NCBI GenBank assembly: GCA_947034895.1
Contig: OX344763.1
Coordinates: forward strand, 14,353,001-14,417,000
DNA length: 64,000 nucleotides
Direction: 5' to 3'
Source of the DNA: Rhytidiadelphus loreus
Lineage: Eukaryota; Streptophyta; Bryopsida; Hypnales; Hylocomiaceae
The notes below the pieces were generated by a model, which ran no database searches, was not told the origin of the DNA, and saw nothing but the letters and a program-made list of their open reading frames with translations. A program made the position numbers and the translations under genes. Position 1 is the stretch's first letter, and each line of letters starts with the position of its first letter. Below, piece by piece: positions 1 to 12,411 of this stretch.

Positions 1-1476
1 TCCTCCAGTGCATGGCCACGTTACCCCTGAATGAGGGCCAGCATCGGCTCAACTCCACCGAATCATGAAAACCGCGAGGCTGCAGTCTCCCTGCAATGAA
101 GGTTGAACTCCCCAGCGCAGCAGATGTAGTCTCTTTGCGACAACTTTGAGTAGACATATTCGAGCAAATATTTAGTGCAAGAAAACATACCTGAGATTCA
201 GCAGCTTCATCTGGTCGCCGCCTTGATGTGTGATCCCCAACAGCTTGCTGATCTTCCAATCTTATGCAGCTCCTGGTTTGCCTCATCGTCCCAGATGTGC
301 ATTCACGTTGCAGATGATGGTTTCTAACAGGATGAGAATGGCAAGTAAGTCATACAAGATAAAGGATTTCGAACAACAGTCACGTAAAGGAAGAGAAGTC
401 CAAGGACTGGATTCACCACGTCAAGTACAGTACTAGTACACAGCTCAGCAACCACTCTCACCAATTCCGAGATGACAGGGTCACCACCGCAGACTCCATA
501 CTTAGCATGTAAATTCAGCACTCGTGTCTATCATTCATTCTGAACTCAGTGTGAGCAGTGAACATGCCTAACCCATAGACAGTCTGAGTTTACTTTTGAA
601 ACAAATCAGAACGACAAGAAAACCGATTCCTATCTACAGGAGTGAGTTCAGCCTTGAAGACTGACTCATATGGACTTACAATTCCGAAACGTTGGAAGAC
701 AAAGATTCCACACTCAACATTTGAATACAACACCCGAGAGCAGCACTAAGCATTCGAATCTAGCGCAAAGAATTGTGCAAAAAATTCCCATAGCCAAAGC
801 AACGACCCAAGATCACTCTGTGCTTTCACCACTGCAAACAGGGTCACCACCGCAGACAAGATCAGATCGGGCATGGCAGGGATACTAATGTGTGTTGATC
901 TTCATGCAATGGCCGAGCAAGAACTTTGCGAAGATAACGCATCAGGTGTGGTTCTCAGTATCCAACGAAGCGCCGCTGAGCTTTCCTGGATGAACAACAA
1001 CATCTCCACAAAATGGACTAGGAAATCTTGTGGATAGGGTATGGGTTCGGGAGTTCTCATTTTAGAAAGATAGTGTAGATACGGGTGCAGTCCCTATCTT
1101 CGTATTTAACAAGTGCCAAAAGGACTGGAAAATAACGTTGGCCATTATTGGTAATAAGTCATTGCTAGAAATGATTAACTTGTAAATTGAATTTTTTGAT
1201 ATTTTTTTATAACAATTGGAAGACCACTGCATAAAAAAGCGCCCGAAAGAAACGGCCAAGCCAAAGAAGTTTAATAAGCAAAGACATGCAAGTTCCAAAA
1301 GCCAAAGGAAGAAGAATTGGAACATAAGGGGAAGCCCTTAATATTCCACCTAATGGACTACATCCCTAGGTAATGTACGTCTTGTAATGCTGAAGTTTGT
1401 TTCCAAACTCATTGAATGCAAACTACTCACAACAAAAAAAGATGGAATAAAATGGGCTTGAAATGGAAGCGCTCAC
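1..1476. other. No gene identified; probable interior of TE-1 beyond the basic exon
   Basis: By position this should be intron or later exons of the TE-1 methyltransferase gene. I could not recognise the acidic exon or any ParB exon here. Short open frames are present but none shows a family motif or similarity to TE-2 or TE-3. A 15-bp stretch GTCACCACCGCAGAC occurs twice, near 480 and 842. Confidence 0.4.
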
Positions 1477-1704
1477 TTATCCAGTGATGGACTTTGAGGT
1501 CCTTGTATCTTCCGACACTTCGTGCGTTGCTTCTAAAGAATGCCCTATCACGTCCTCCTCTCCAGTAGAACTTCCTCCTCCAAAGCGAAGTGACTTGCAA
1601 AGGTCTCCATCTATCAATTGCATTGTTTTGGACTGTACTTTCTTTGCCTTGGTCATCCTAGATCTCCTCAGTTCCTTACAAGAAGAAAAAAAAAAGCAGT
1701 ACAC
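1477..1704 (-). pseudogene. Basic NLS-like first exon of the TE-1 methyltransferase gene (decayed)
   Basis: The frame contains an Arg/Lys cluster (LRRSRMTKAKKVQSK) that aligns with LRRARMTRAKRMVSR of the TE-2 exon at 32486-32791 and with LHRSRNRSKKVALL of the TE-3 exon at 43250-43537. The similarity continues through a Gly-rich segment and an acidic HEVSED segment that matches EETSED in TE-2. Compared with TE-2 the upstream part is broken, with a stop shortly before the first Met, and the frame ends where TE-2 has its splice donor. It lies divergent to the transposase, about 0.9 kb away. The likely role of the intact version is nuclear import or DNA contact for the methyltransferase protein; this is inference. 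Confidence 0.6.
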
Positions 1705-2616
1705 CTCCTTCTATTCCTTGAGCGATTCGGATAAAGAAACGACTTGCTAGTATCCTCTAAGAGCATAAGGTGACAAAAGAAGACCTAGAGCTTCTCTATA
1801 CAACACAACAAGCTTGTCTTCATCAAACATACAGAAATGATTGTTGAGAGGAGCCCTACACGACTTATATACCTTCCAAAGCATCCCAAAGTTTTGGTTC
1901 GTTTAGATAGTGTAGATTATGCACTCAGGTAGAAGAAGGTGGCCCATGTGCTAACTGACATCTATGACTGTAAAATCCTCTTAAATGTGCCACCTATATT
2001 TGCATTCATTGACCACAGAATTTCAAAAATAGTTAGCATTGACGCTGTCCTTGAAGGTAGTGTATAACTACGGACAGGCATGTAAGACCCTAGGTAATTA
2101 TCACCGGACTTACCACGCCACCTACCCGAGTAGTTAATGATTAATGGATTCCCAATTTCCGCTACCTAAAACTATGACCATTATGGCACTATCCAATTTG
2201 AGGCTCAAACGTATGACGCTAATAGCAACATAATTGCGTTGCCCTTTGCATGTGACTACTTCCATTATTGCACCCTACATGTACATTGCCTAGGACTATT
2301 CCCATTATGCATGTGTGCCACCTTGAGAATCTTCTATTTTTCTTATTGGAGCGCTATTATTTGAATTGAACCCACATGAAGTATCTTGAACAGAGCCATC
2401 ATTACTGCTTATACCATATTCAAATAAGTAGAGCTTATCAAGGAAGTAGACGGCTACCTCAAAACAACTCTAATAATTGAAGGACACTATCAAAGTACAG
2501 TTTACTGTTATATTTTCATGATAAATGGTTCATAGTGGAAGTACTACAAGTGATCTTGAATTTACTAGAAGGACTCATTGTTTTTGCTGGGGTGCTACAA
2601 GACTTGTCTCCTTCAG
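1705..2616. promoter_or_regulatory. Divergent intergenic region of TE-1, presumed bidirectional promoter
   Basis: The 0.9-kb gap separates the divergent methyltransferase and transposase units. TE-2 (32792-33767) and TE-3 (42488-43249) have gaps of similar size at the same place. I could not align a shared core motif or TATA box by eye, so the regulatory role is inferred from layout only. Confidence 0.35.
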
Positions 2617-5600
2617 ATGGCTTGCATTAGAGTTGACGGTCATGAGGTTCCCCTTGTTTTTCCAGTAGATGCAGGTGGTCTTGCTAGAGTTCTGAGTCAC
2701 CTCCTTCATGTCCACTTTAGGTTTCTAGAGTCATCAATCTATGTTGAAGAAGAGAGGAAGGCAGAGAGCAGTGAATTGCAACAATCTATTCCTATTATGA
2801 AGTCTGTCGAATCAGAAGGTCATTGCTAGTATCTTCCTTTGGGAAGTTATAGAGCATATGGGCTTCCTTTGTCCATGCTAGTGCATCTACTGATATAGTG
2901 AGTCGTGAGTCTGATGATTCTACAGTGAACATGCCTTACATAGCTCAGGTAGTATCTTGTAGTCCAATTTGCGAAGTGTTGACGGTGCCACCAAGCAATA
3001 GAGTTCTATGTAAACTGAAACTTGAGAAGCTAGATCTAATTATTGAACTATCAAGTGAATCAGATGGAGAGTCGCCTGGTTTGAGATATGTGAAGTCTCT
3101 ACTTAGAATCACAAATGGGTCAAATGATATTGCATTCTCAAAGTCTTTGTCGGCTACTCCATCAAATAGTGCTAGCCAATCTCTATTGCAACGTCCACCG
3201 TTGCACCCAACTCCCATCAGTCAAGTGAGCATTATGGAATGTCTGAAAAGACTAGCCACCGTTTACCGTACTTGCAACGAGTTGTAATCAATGGACCTAG
3301 ACTCCGTGAAGCACCATTGTGTGCAGTATTTGTCGGCAATTTTCAATGGAGATGTGGTCTTCGAGCTCCCTTCGTGTCGATCTTCTTCCTCGTCATCAAC
3401 GGCACGGAACTTAGAGGGAATGGACAAGCGGTATGACGGTCACCCGTGGTGCAAGCTAGTTACCACAAACATTCTGAACAGCGACAACTTGAATTTTCTT
3501 AAGTCTTACTGCGATGGTCACCTAACTTGTGAGAATCCCAATTGTGATTTCTTGAAGAGAGCTTCAAGAAAGAATGAAACAGAGTGGACTAGTTACACAA
3601 TGTTTCCTTTTGTAGTTGGAGATAGTCCTCTCAAAGATTGTACTCTAGTATGTAAGGTTTGCAAAGTAACACCGAAGTGTCTTAACACATGTGACGCTAG
3701 AATCTACTACTGTTATAGTAAGAATCCAAAGATGAGCAAGGTTACTATTCACCTTGGAGACCATACTCATCTGGTAGGAAAGGGCATGTACAGAGATTCA
3801 ACACAAAAAATTTATAGTCTCATTGCGGAGCAAGTGTTGAAAATACCCATGGCCACCAACTCCGCTATTGCTCTTTCTATAAGCAAGGATTTTCTATCTG
3901 ACTATTTGTTTCATAATGGAGAGGGAGAGAAGGAGATGTTGAAGGGCGAGGAATTAGAAGAGGTCATGGATCGCTTTCAGTATCTAAGCAGTCCAAACAT
4001 CCAAAATGTAATCTCTTCGTTTCGCTCAAACAACCGAGGAGGGGTTATCGACAACATCATGACTATGAAGGAGTCAAAATTTGAATTCATACATGACAGC
4101 GTCTTCCCTGGCCAAGGCAAAGAGAAGGTATATGTCTTCAAGATGCTCACAGAAGGATCTGGAAGTGGAGTGGATCTTGTCAGCCGCATGCAACCTGGAG
4201 GTGATCTACAGAATGCGTGGATGATGTTTGACCATGTGAAACGTGTGAAGGAGTGGACCACAATGGCGTGCCACGTGTATGATCTGCAATACAAAAAGGT
4301 AATGACAATTGCAACATGTGATATGCAATCAGAAGATATAGAGATCCAAGTGCAGTTTTGGAAGAGCTTAAATATAGTGATGTCACAAAACGGTGTGAAC
4401 CACCCAAACTTTAAGGGGTTCATGGCAGATTGGCAGATAGTACCATGGCCAATTGGAATGCAGTGCAAATTGTTTATGACAGTGGTTTGTCCAATGAGAA
4501 GATGGAGAATCGTGAAAGGACGTGCTTGTTACATTGGACTACTTCTCTTCAAAAGCACACACAAAAGCACATCAAAGAGGCATTTCAACACCAGTATAAT
4601 ACAATGTGCAAACAGTATAAGGATTCTGAAACTATGGAGCAAGCAGAAACACGTTATCTTGCCATTCGATCATGGTGGTTATCATTGGGGGCTGCAAGCG
4701 AGGAAGCACTTCATCACTTGGACCATTGGCTGGCCTTTTGGCATTTCCACTACCGACAGTGGGGTGGTTTCATGCAAATGGTAAGTAACTATTGTTTACA
4801 GTTTCGCAATGTTTGGTATTATTTTTGTATGATTCCCAATATTTTGTTTTTGTTTTTTGTTTTTTTTCACATGTTGGAGTTCCATAAATTAGCAATTCAG
4901 TCCATCATTATCAAAAATCTAAGGAATAAATGTCCAAGTACGGGAATTAAGAGTAATAGCAAATACCCCAAGTCTTTAGTCGGATCCGACGAGTGTTTTA
5001 GTGATCTTTGGTAGTCCTCCTCTTTTTGGTACCTAAAGGCAAAAGTACAGTTTCTTAGGAATTCCAACAAAAGTGGTAGCATATTGTTGATGGCAAGGTG
5101 GCGATTTCTTACAATGAGCACTTCTATAGGAGTTGTACATTTTAATATTTTAATGGTATTGACTGCTTGGATTGAAATATAAAATTTCACTTGGTGTCTT
5201 ATATATTTTTTATCTTGATCCTCAGGGTTTGAGTTTGGAGGAGATGGCTGACATGCCTTCATGCAATTTGTCAAAAACTGTTCATAACAAGTGGCTTCAA
5301 AATTCAAATGTCCGGAAATCGAGAAAACAATTTGTTTGATGCCACTTGCGATGACAGTATTCGGGCATGGATGCAAATGACAAACTACCGTGTGTACTTG
5401 AGAGGGCATACGTCCGGATCCGGTCCATCTAAAGGGGAATTGAAGTTGAGAGCTGCAAGACGAAGTGGAGATCCGAAAAAATTACAGAAGCGCTAAATAC
5501 TCTTCCAGGAGCAAAGGGTGTTGGAACTCGAGTACCGCATTTGGAAGGAGAGGAAATTTTTGGAAGCACCAAGAGAAAGTTGGACGTACCCATTGGTGAT

Positions 5601-7339
5601 GCAAGAGATTCACACTGACCTGTTAAAGTGAATTTTTCTCAACCCCGTGTTTGAACAAAGTCTACTGTGGATTCTATGGAGTCTTTAGGGGATAAAAGTA
5701 AAGAGCCTACAACAAACATTTCTCGACATGTGACGATTGCATTTGAAAGTGACTATGATACATCCAAGTGGCACATTGCAAGAATCAACCACAAATCAAA
5801 TGCAAAATGTCAAGCTCAACAACAAGGGTCAAACTTAAAATGCACTGCGAGAATAGCAAGGGGGTAGAAGGGAACTCCAGCCCCCACCTACCGTGGGAGA
5901 AAGGAAGATTATGGAAGTAAGCGAGAGGTGGTGGTGGACTTTTGGTTCTGTTGGGATGATATTCAACGATGTGTGCAAGGTACAAAACGGAAGTGGGTCA
6001 TAGATTGGCCTCATTTGCCTGAGGTTTGGCCAATTCTAACTGGGACCAATCTCAATCGCAAGGAGACTTTGCTACTACAGCATGCAAGTTTCTACCTCCA
6101 AGAGCATCCTACATTGTCGCCACGTCAACTCTTCAACATGTCAAAGATTTTCAAGACTGTCTTGTTTGACCAAGCATCACCAAAAAATCCAAGTGCATAT
6201 CCAACGGTTAGAAACAATCAAACAATTCGGAGGATTTCAAATGCCCCAACTACAGAACAACGAAACAAGTGGGAGAGTGTAGGAAACATTAAAGGTCAAA
6301 TTGTGGGAGTGACCTTGCTCCCCTTTCCAGGCCTTCGGGCAATTGTGGCATTGGAGACAAGGGTAGAACCTAACCAAAATGTCTATCACATTACACTGGG
6401 TATGTTCCCGAATTGCACATGCCCGGACTTTGTGAATATGGTTGTATCCGCCATTGGAGGTTGACAACAGTATGTGAATTGCAAACACCTGTAGGGTGAT
6501 TGCAAGAAACACTTCACGTTTTTTTTGTCCCCTTGACCTTAGACAGGTGGTTTTTTGCTCATAACTTTTGCATCGTGTGTCCATCTTCTATGAAACTTGA
6601 ATTGAAGGTACATGTGGTAGTTTCAGATGCTGAGTAATTTTTTTGGGTTTTTTAAAAATTATTTTACTATTTTTAAACTGCCCCCGATTGGATGTCAACC
6701 TTGGCCATTTTGAAGGGTTTTAGTACTATTTTTCACCCAAAAATACGAATTTGAAGCTCAAAATTGGTATACTAGGACTTCTACTAAAGTTACACAAGCT
6801 TACCAAAGATTTTTTGAAAATAGTTAATTTTCCATCTTCCACATGTGCTCAAAGTGCACTACCTTTACGCAAGTGTAGAGAACACAATTTTATTTTTCCA
6901 ATAGTGAAAATTGGTGAAAAAGAGTATCAATAAGTAAGAAAAAATGTCTTTATTTTTGAATTTTTTTTGAATTTTTTTACTATTTTTTAAGAATTAAATT
7001 TCAAACTGTCTATTTTCTTGCATTTTTCAACCCTCTTTGACCGTGCATAAATATTTTTAGGTCTGAATTTTTGCACATATCATTTTTTTAATGCTTTACA
7101 CATTATCCATATTTTATTTTATTTAAAAAAAAATTATTCCAAAATCCACGAACAAGAGTGAAATGGCCGTTTCGAACGAAAACCGGCACATGTTTCTTGC
7201 AACTACCCTATACTACTTGTACAAGTACTTCTCCAAGATGGATATCCACGACAACAAATTTATTCATGCACCCAGCTATAGTTATCATGAGTTGAAGTTG
7301 CTTCTAGTTCAAGCAGGGATTATCATAGTTCCAGAGTAG
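2617..7339 (+). pseudogene. Transposase of TE-1 (GCM/WRKY-type finger, DDE-like core, SWIM finger), degenerate
   Basis: The model is exon 1 at 2617-4780, an intron at 4781-5225 (GT...AG) and exon 2 at 5226-7339. It follows the TE-2 protein almost throughout: the N-terminal DGHEVPLVFP block, a Cys/His finger region (WCKL...CDGHLTC, GDHTHL), the core (FDHVKRVKEWTTMACHVYD, CDMQSED, GFMAD) and the SWIM residues CTCPDF...CKHL. The damage seen is extensive. There is a TAG at 2827-2829 where TE-2 has Trp, a one-base loss near 2880, and a TAA at 3285-3287. An 8-bp duplication lies at 4423-4438, a 7-bp insertion near 5300 and a one-base loss near 5480. Several TGA or TAG codons occur in exon 2, and a 719-bp element is inserted at 6492-7210. 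The gene cannot make a full protein. In an intact copy the product would be a nuclear DNA transposase. Confidence 0.85.
6492..7210. mobile_element. 719-bp TIR element inserted in the SWIM-finger codons of the TE-1 transposase
   Basis: The insert begins TAGGGTGATTGCAAGAAACA, and the reverse complement of its right end is TAGGGTAGTTGCAAGAAACA, a 20-bp terminal inverted repeat with two mismatches. Removing it joins CACCTG to TACTAC, restoring the His-Leu-Tyr-Tyr codons found in TE-2 and TE-3. The interior is AT-rich with no convincing gene, so it looks like a non-autonomous MITE-like element. TA flanks both ends, but a clean target duplication could not be fixed. Confidence 0.75.
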
Positions 7340-7820
7340 GCATGGTGGCATTTTCAAGTGTAATTCATGTATATTGCACCCATTTACATATTTTATAAAT
7401 GAAATGATTTCAAGCACATGTAATTGAAAAATCTTATCCCTTCATGAAGCATGGAAGCATGGCTCATTACTAAAATATTATGAAATAAGTGCATATGATT
7501 CATTGCATTTGGATTATTTCAAAGAACTAAAGATTAAAGAAGATGGATGGTGAAAGCTTGCACATGTTCAAAGGTCACTTTTCACATGTTCCATAATGAT
7601 TGGCATTTCTAAATGAGCCATATATTTTGTATTAGATTCAGGTAGCAACAGAACAACCATGAAGTTATGCAAGAATGCCGTGGATCTAAAGGATTTAGAC
7701 CAATTTACATGTTTTATATTGAAATGAATGTACAAAGTTCTAAGGCTGTGCATAAAAACTTGAAAGCTTAAACACAATTTAATCCTAAACCTTGGACACC
7801 AAATTATACAATTTTACACA

Positions 7821-8010
7821 ATCCACGGTTATAGGGTACACGGTAATAGGTCACCCAATACACATTCTTCTCGTTTTGGGGGGCAAGAAATGACAAAAAT
7901 TAATTTGGAGGACAAATTTTCATTTTTAGCGGTTTCGGGGGCTCTACGCTCACATGCTCCATGCTCACACGCTCACCGCTCCTAGCTCGCACGCTAGCGT
8001 CGTTGTCTTC
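7821..8010 (+). repeat. Transposase-side terminal region of TE-1 with subterminal motifs
   Basis: Reading outward from the transposase there are two copies of a CCACGGT(T/A)ATAGG-like motif, an AT-rich spacer, then a run of CGCTCAC/CACGCTC words that ends in GCTCGCACGCTAGCGTCG. The same order is found at 38187-38390 beside the TE-2 transposase. Related versions occur outside both methyltransferase genes (23.7-24.06 kb and 49.26-49.37 kb). The pattern resembles the subterminal repeats that transposases bind at DNA-transposon ends. Confidence 0.55.
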
Positions 8011-8039
8011 CATCCCTAGGGGGAACGGAAAAAAACGGA

Positions 8040-9480
8040 AAAAAGGGAGATTTTGTCCTTGACTCCTATCTAAGGTAATACCTTACTTTTTTGACGCAAA
8101 ACTTTAACTAGTTTCCAATACGTTTTGGAAACTAAACTTTGACTCTAAGGAAGGAGGAGGTTCAAAGCTTTGCCACAGGTTTGGTTTTAACACCAAATCT
8201 AGGGCTTCCCTAGACTCTTGGGTTCAAAGCTCTGCCGTTGGCGGTCGTTTTTTAACACACAATCTAGGACTCTTAGGGTGTTGAAGAGTTCAAAGCAGTT
8301 TGCCATGGGGAAGAGAACCATTAAGACCAAGCACACTTTTTGAACGGAGGTTTACAACAACTTACAAAGATCCCTACCCTCACTAAAGGTTAGTACCACG
8401 ATAAGACACGAATTAGTATCACTCTTCTCCGTTAGTATTACACAACTTTGTACTAAAGGCCCTCCAAAGCGGCATCACTAAAGTACGGTGGAGGTGACTT
8501 TAGAGTTAGTACAAGACACCAAAAAAAAACCCTTGAAGCAACCAAGTTGATCCACACAAAGACACAAAAGACTCTAGACTCACAACTTAACATCCCAAAC
8601 ACATACAAGGACAAGGTAGAAGGATCCTAAAGACCTTCCAAAGCTCAAAATAGAACAAAAATGGAGTCAAAAGTGCTCCAAAAACACCATAGAGATTATT
8701 TGTCAAAATGTCAAAATATATCCAAAACTAACTTGGACCTACAGACTCCAAAAGAAGAATGGGAGGGGGGGGGGGGGTTGAGAGGAAGATGGGCGCCTTT
8801 TTACACTATTTTGGAGCCCTTGTCTTTTCCATTTTAACCTAGGTAACCCTATCAACTTAGATTTTCATCCTAACTCTAGGATTTTCATCTTTATCTTTTA
8901 GAGTTTCACCATCTTGGGTCACATTGGTCCAACAATATAACTTTTGGAGTTCAACTCCAAATTACAAACGGATTGTGCCATTGACTTTAGAAGTCCATTT
9001 TTAGTTTGGTAAACCCCTCATTCTTGTTTCTTTTGCGAAACACTCATCAACAACTAGCACCAACTCAAATCAATAAAAGATAAAAAATCTAGCTTTCAAA
9101 GGTTACCTTTTCTGACTAGGGTAACTAGCTAGGGTTGTAAGGAAGGCTATAGGGAGTAAGAAAAGACTCCTTGTTGACTTCATATTGACTTCTTGTGCTC
9201 TCGGGACACCGGTCAACTCTACGTAAATCCCACCGTATTTAATATTTGGAAGAATGTTGGTGATTTGAACACCTCCCACTATCAAAACTCTTTGAAACTT
9301 GTTAGGGCGTGTTATTAACATAAAAAATGCTAAACTAATTTTTAGTGAGATTTTACCACAATCCAATAATTTCCTATGAATTACCTTTTGTGGATTTAAT
9401 TGATTGACCGTCTGGAAAAGGTATCTTTGCAAGTCAGAAAATTTTGAAACTTCTTGGGGAACTTTTTATGGAGTGCACCA
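8040..9480 (-). mobile_element. Solo-LTR-like repeat, copy 1
   Basis: On the minus strand this block matches, in order, 57.0-57.66 kb and then 61.42-62.03 kb of the window, where the two parts are separated by an insertion. A related sequence occurs on the minus strand around 20.5-21.7 kb. A shared signature is AATTTTTAGTGAGATTTTACC near 9336. The block includes a G-run of about 14 near 8765-8778. No coding region is present, so I read it as a solo LTR of about 1.4 kb; the exact ends and target duplication are not resolved. Confidence 0.5.
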
Positions 9481-12220
9481 AGTCTTGCGTCAATCTTGCG
9501 CACGGTTGGCAGGAAGGTTAAATTGACATTCCTTGATTTATCGGAAGTCAGGGAATCTTCTACATGCAAGGAAATCTTGGTGAACGGATTTTGCTTTTAA
9601 CTTCCTAGAATGCTTCTAACCCTAGATCACAATCTAGTGGCTAAAGATGCCTCTATTAGCATGTCTTGAGAAAATGACTCCTACATGCTAACAATTGGGG
9701 TTTATGATATTTTGTCGATGGGATGAAAAAATTGAAACCTGTCTTTGGAGATTTACATGAGGATCTTTCTATCTTTCTTTGGACCAATATAACCAAGCAT
9801 GGTCATATGCACTAGGTTTTAGGCTATTTTGGATAAGTTCCCTACAAGCTTGCTAATTCCCACTACTTCGTGGTTCTAATCTATATACAAGTGGTTTTGA
9901 AGGTATTCTAGAGGTAAAATTTTATTTATGACCAAAGGCTATACTGGCATGTGACATGTGTATTTAAGTTCTACACTCTTTGGGGGGGTTCTATAATATT
10001 ATGACTTAAATTGCAATAATAAAAAAACAAAACTATAAGTCCTAAGTGACAAATTGGGAGCTCACATAGCACTCCTTTACAAGATAAAGATACAATTGAT
10101 GTAGGTCCTGCAATTTTAAACTCATAGTCACAATAAATAGATTCCCTCGGGAAGATTGATGAAGTGAAGCATCTCGCAATTCAACCTCAAGACGTTAGTG
10201 TGAAGCTCCTAAATGCTTCTATGCAAACCAAAATTATGGTGATAGAGCCACAATATGATGTAGCCAATGGAAATCTCCCACATGTTGATATGAATCCACA
10301 TATGTATATATTTTTTTTAAGTTTTATAATAAGAGTATTTGTTGAAACTTGTTTGCATAATTTGTTTTATTTGAGTATTTGTTGAAACTTTGTAATCTTT
10401 ACAAATCTCCACATTGTGTGATTAATTTGGGCTTAGGATTACTTGAACTTGCATGATGTTTGAATCAACATTTCTTTTATTCATCTCCATATTCAATGAA
10501 TTTCTAGCATACATGTGACCAAGTTGAAAACACCCTAAATCATAGTGTGCCTAAACTGTCTTTCAAAATTGTTAAAAAATTAGAAAGGAGAACAAATATG
10601 TGGGGTGAGATGTGGGGTAGTATGAACTACCCTACAAAATCCAATTGGATTTGATTGAGGTTTGGGGAGTAGCTCATACTATCCTAAAAATTGGTTCTCC
10701 TTTCATTTTTTTGAGTAATTTGGAGTTAAATATTTTGGAATTTGGGTTGAGGTAGTGATTTTTGTGCAATAAGCTTGCTAAGGACAATTCCTAGTAGTGG
10801 TCACGGATAGTGGTCATGACTTTTATGGTTATAGCTTTGAATTATTTGGTCTCTTTTTATTAGGTTGAAATTTTTTCCTTGTGGTCTTGGACTCTGGGAA
10901 GGACTACTACTATGTGGTATGTTGTATTACACTTTAAGACAGTTTTGAAAACTACTAAAGCCGCACTAATTCAACCTATAATTCAAATATTTTTTAAGAA
11001 CAACAACAATTGAGTACTGATTTTGGAGGTAGCGTGAGCTACCCCTATTTTTAGTACTTGAAAAAAATTTAATTTAATTTTTTTTAATCAAAAATAGGAA
11101 TATTGTCAAGCACCCTTGTTTGTTTGTTTTTTATTTTTATTTTTTTCCTAGTTCCTTCATCTAGTACTACTCACCAAATTAGTACATAGATAAAAAAAAT
11201 AACAATCCATTTAAGCTCGAACAATATGCTAATAAAGCTAGAATATGGTGTGCTAAATTTTAGGATTCTAAGGTCTTAGAACACACAAAAGTACTCCTCA
11301 TTTATGAGATGATATACTAACTTCCCGCCCATATATCGTTCAAAAAAATAGGAGTGTTGGACTTACTACTATTTTTTTTGGTAATAGGGATATATATTTC
11401 CCACCCTTTCACCCTTATATTTAGTTTTTAAATGGAACTACGGGTTATATTATGTGATAATCTTCTTGGCATAATGGTTATATAAACACCTTAGGTAATT
11501 AGGTCCAAAAGATTTACTAAATGCAATATGTAAAGGGGGCATTCAATAAATCAGGATACATAGCTAGTGTGAAAGATTATGTTTGATAAAATATCGGATG
11601 CAATCTCTAAATAATATCAAGGTTCAACTAATTGTCATTAAACAAGCTTAATGATAATTAGCCAATAATTCAATTACCATACAAATGAACAAATGGGATG
11701 TGGCCAACTATAATATGCTTATCTACAAGGCTGGCAACAACAATTAGTAATATATAAACTAGTGCTCCTAAAATAAGTGCCACCTATTATTGGCAAGAAT
11801 TGTGTCAATATCACTTTGGGAGAATATTCACGGTACAAGGTGAGTATATAGTAACTCAAAGTTATATTGGACTTAGGTACTAGTTAAATTTGCTTGTAGT
11901 TCTTTGATACTTAGTTGTAGTGTCTAATACTAAAACTTTGCCTATTGTTTCTAAGCTTTGTGGTTTGAGGAGTAAAAATGGTTTCTTTGCAATCTAATGT
12001 TACATCTTCACAAGTTTTGATCAAAGTTGTCTTGTCTGATAAGGTTTTGGGTTTGGGCATCTAATAGACGTTGCATGTCGCATGTCACATGTCAAATTGT
12101 CGAGTTGTTGAGTATGGACATTTTGTTGTTGTTGCATACGGATTTTGGATTTCAAAATTTTTTACCCTTGGTAAAAACAATTTGTTCTTAAGGTGACTTA
12201 AGGTAAAGTGGCTTGCTTCT
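9481..12220. other. AT-rich DNA, no gene seen
   Basis: Only short open frames without family motifs are present. No convincing splice-linked exons, tRNA-like folds or terminal repeats were recognised. Confidence 0.5.
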
Positions 12221-12221
12221 T

Positions 12222-12395
12222 GAGGGGCAACCACGGATCTAGGAGCGTCTGCGGATCTAGAGGTGACCTTTGGTCCCCTCGAGGGCGATTGTGAGTCAAG
12301 GGGTGACCTATGGTCCCTTCAAAGGTGACCACGGGTCTAGGGGCAACCTCTGGTCTCCTCAAGGGAGGATGCGGGTCTAGGGGCAACCTCTTTGT
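12222..12395. repeat. GC-rich minisatellite of about 35-45 bp units
   Basis: Degenerate tandem copies of a unit containing GGTCTAGGGGCAACCTCTGG with variable spacing, in otherwise AT-rich DNA. Similar words recur at 14.77-14.99 kb and 15.6-15.7 kb. Confidence 0.6.
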
Positions 12396-12411
12396 TGCAA
12401 TTGTCCAAAAG

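Larger units (their letters stand above)
1..8010 (+). mobile_element. TE-1, left-truncated copy of the transposase/ParB-methyltransferase DNA transposon
   Basis: This copy holds a decayed transposase gene on the plus strand (2617-7339) and, divergently on the minus strand, the basic first exon of the methyltransferase gene (1477-1704). The rest of the methyltransferase gene would lie left of the window. The transposase-side terminal region is at about 7821-8010 and is immediately followed by an unrelated LTR-like repeat. The limits are inferred from similarity with TE-2 and TE-3; no target-site duplication was identified. Confidence 0.6.

Noticed and set aside
670..888. 72-codon open frame as a gene in the left edge
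   Set aside because: No motif, no similarity to other copies, no supporting splice or promoter signal.
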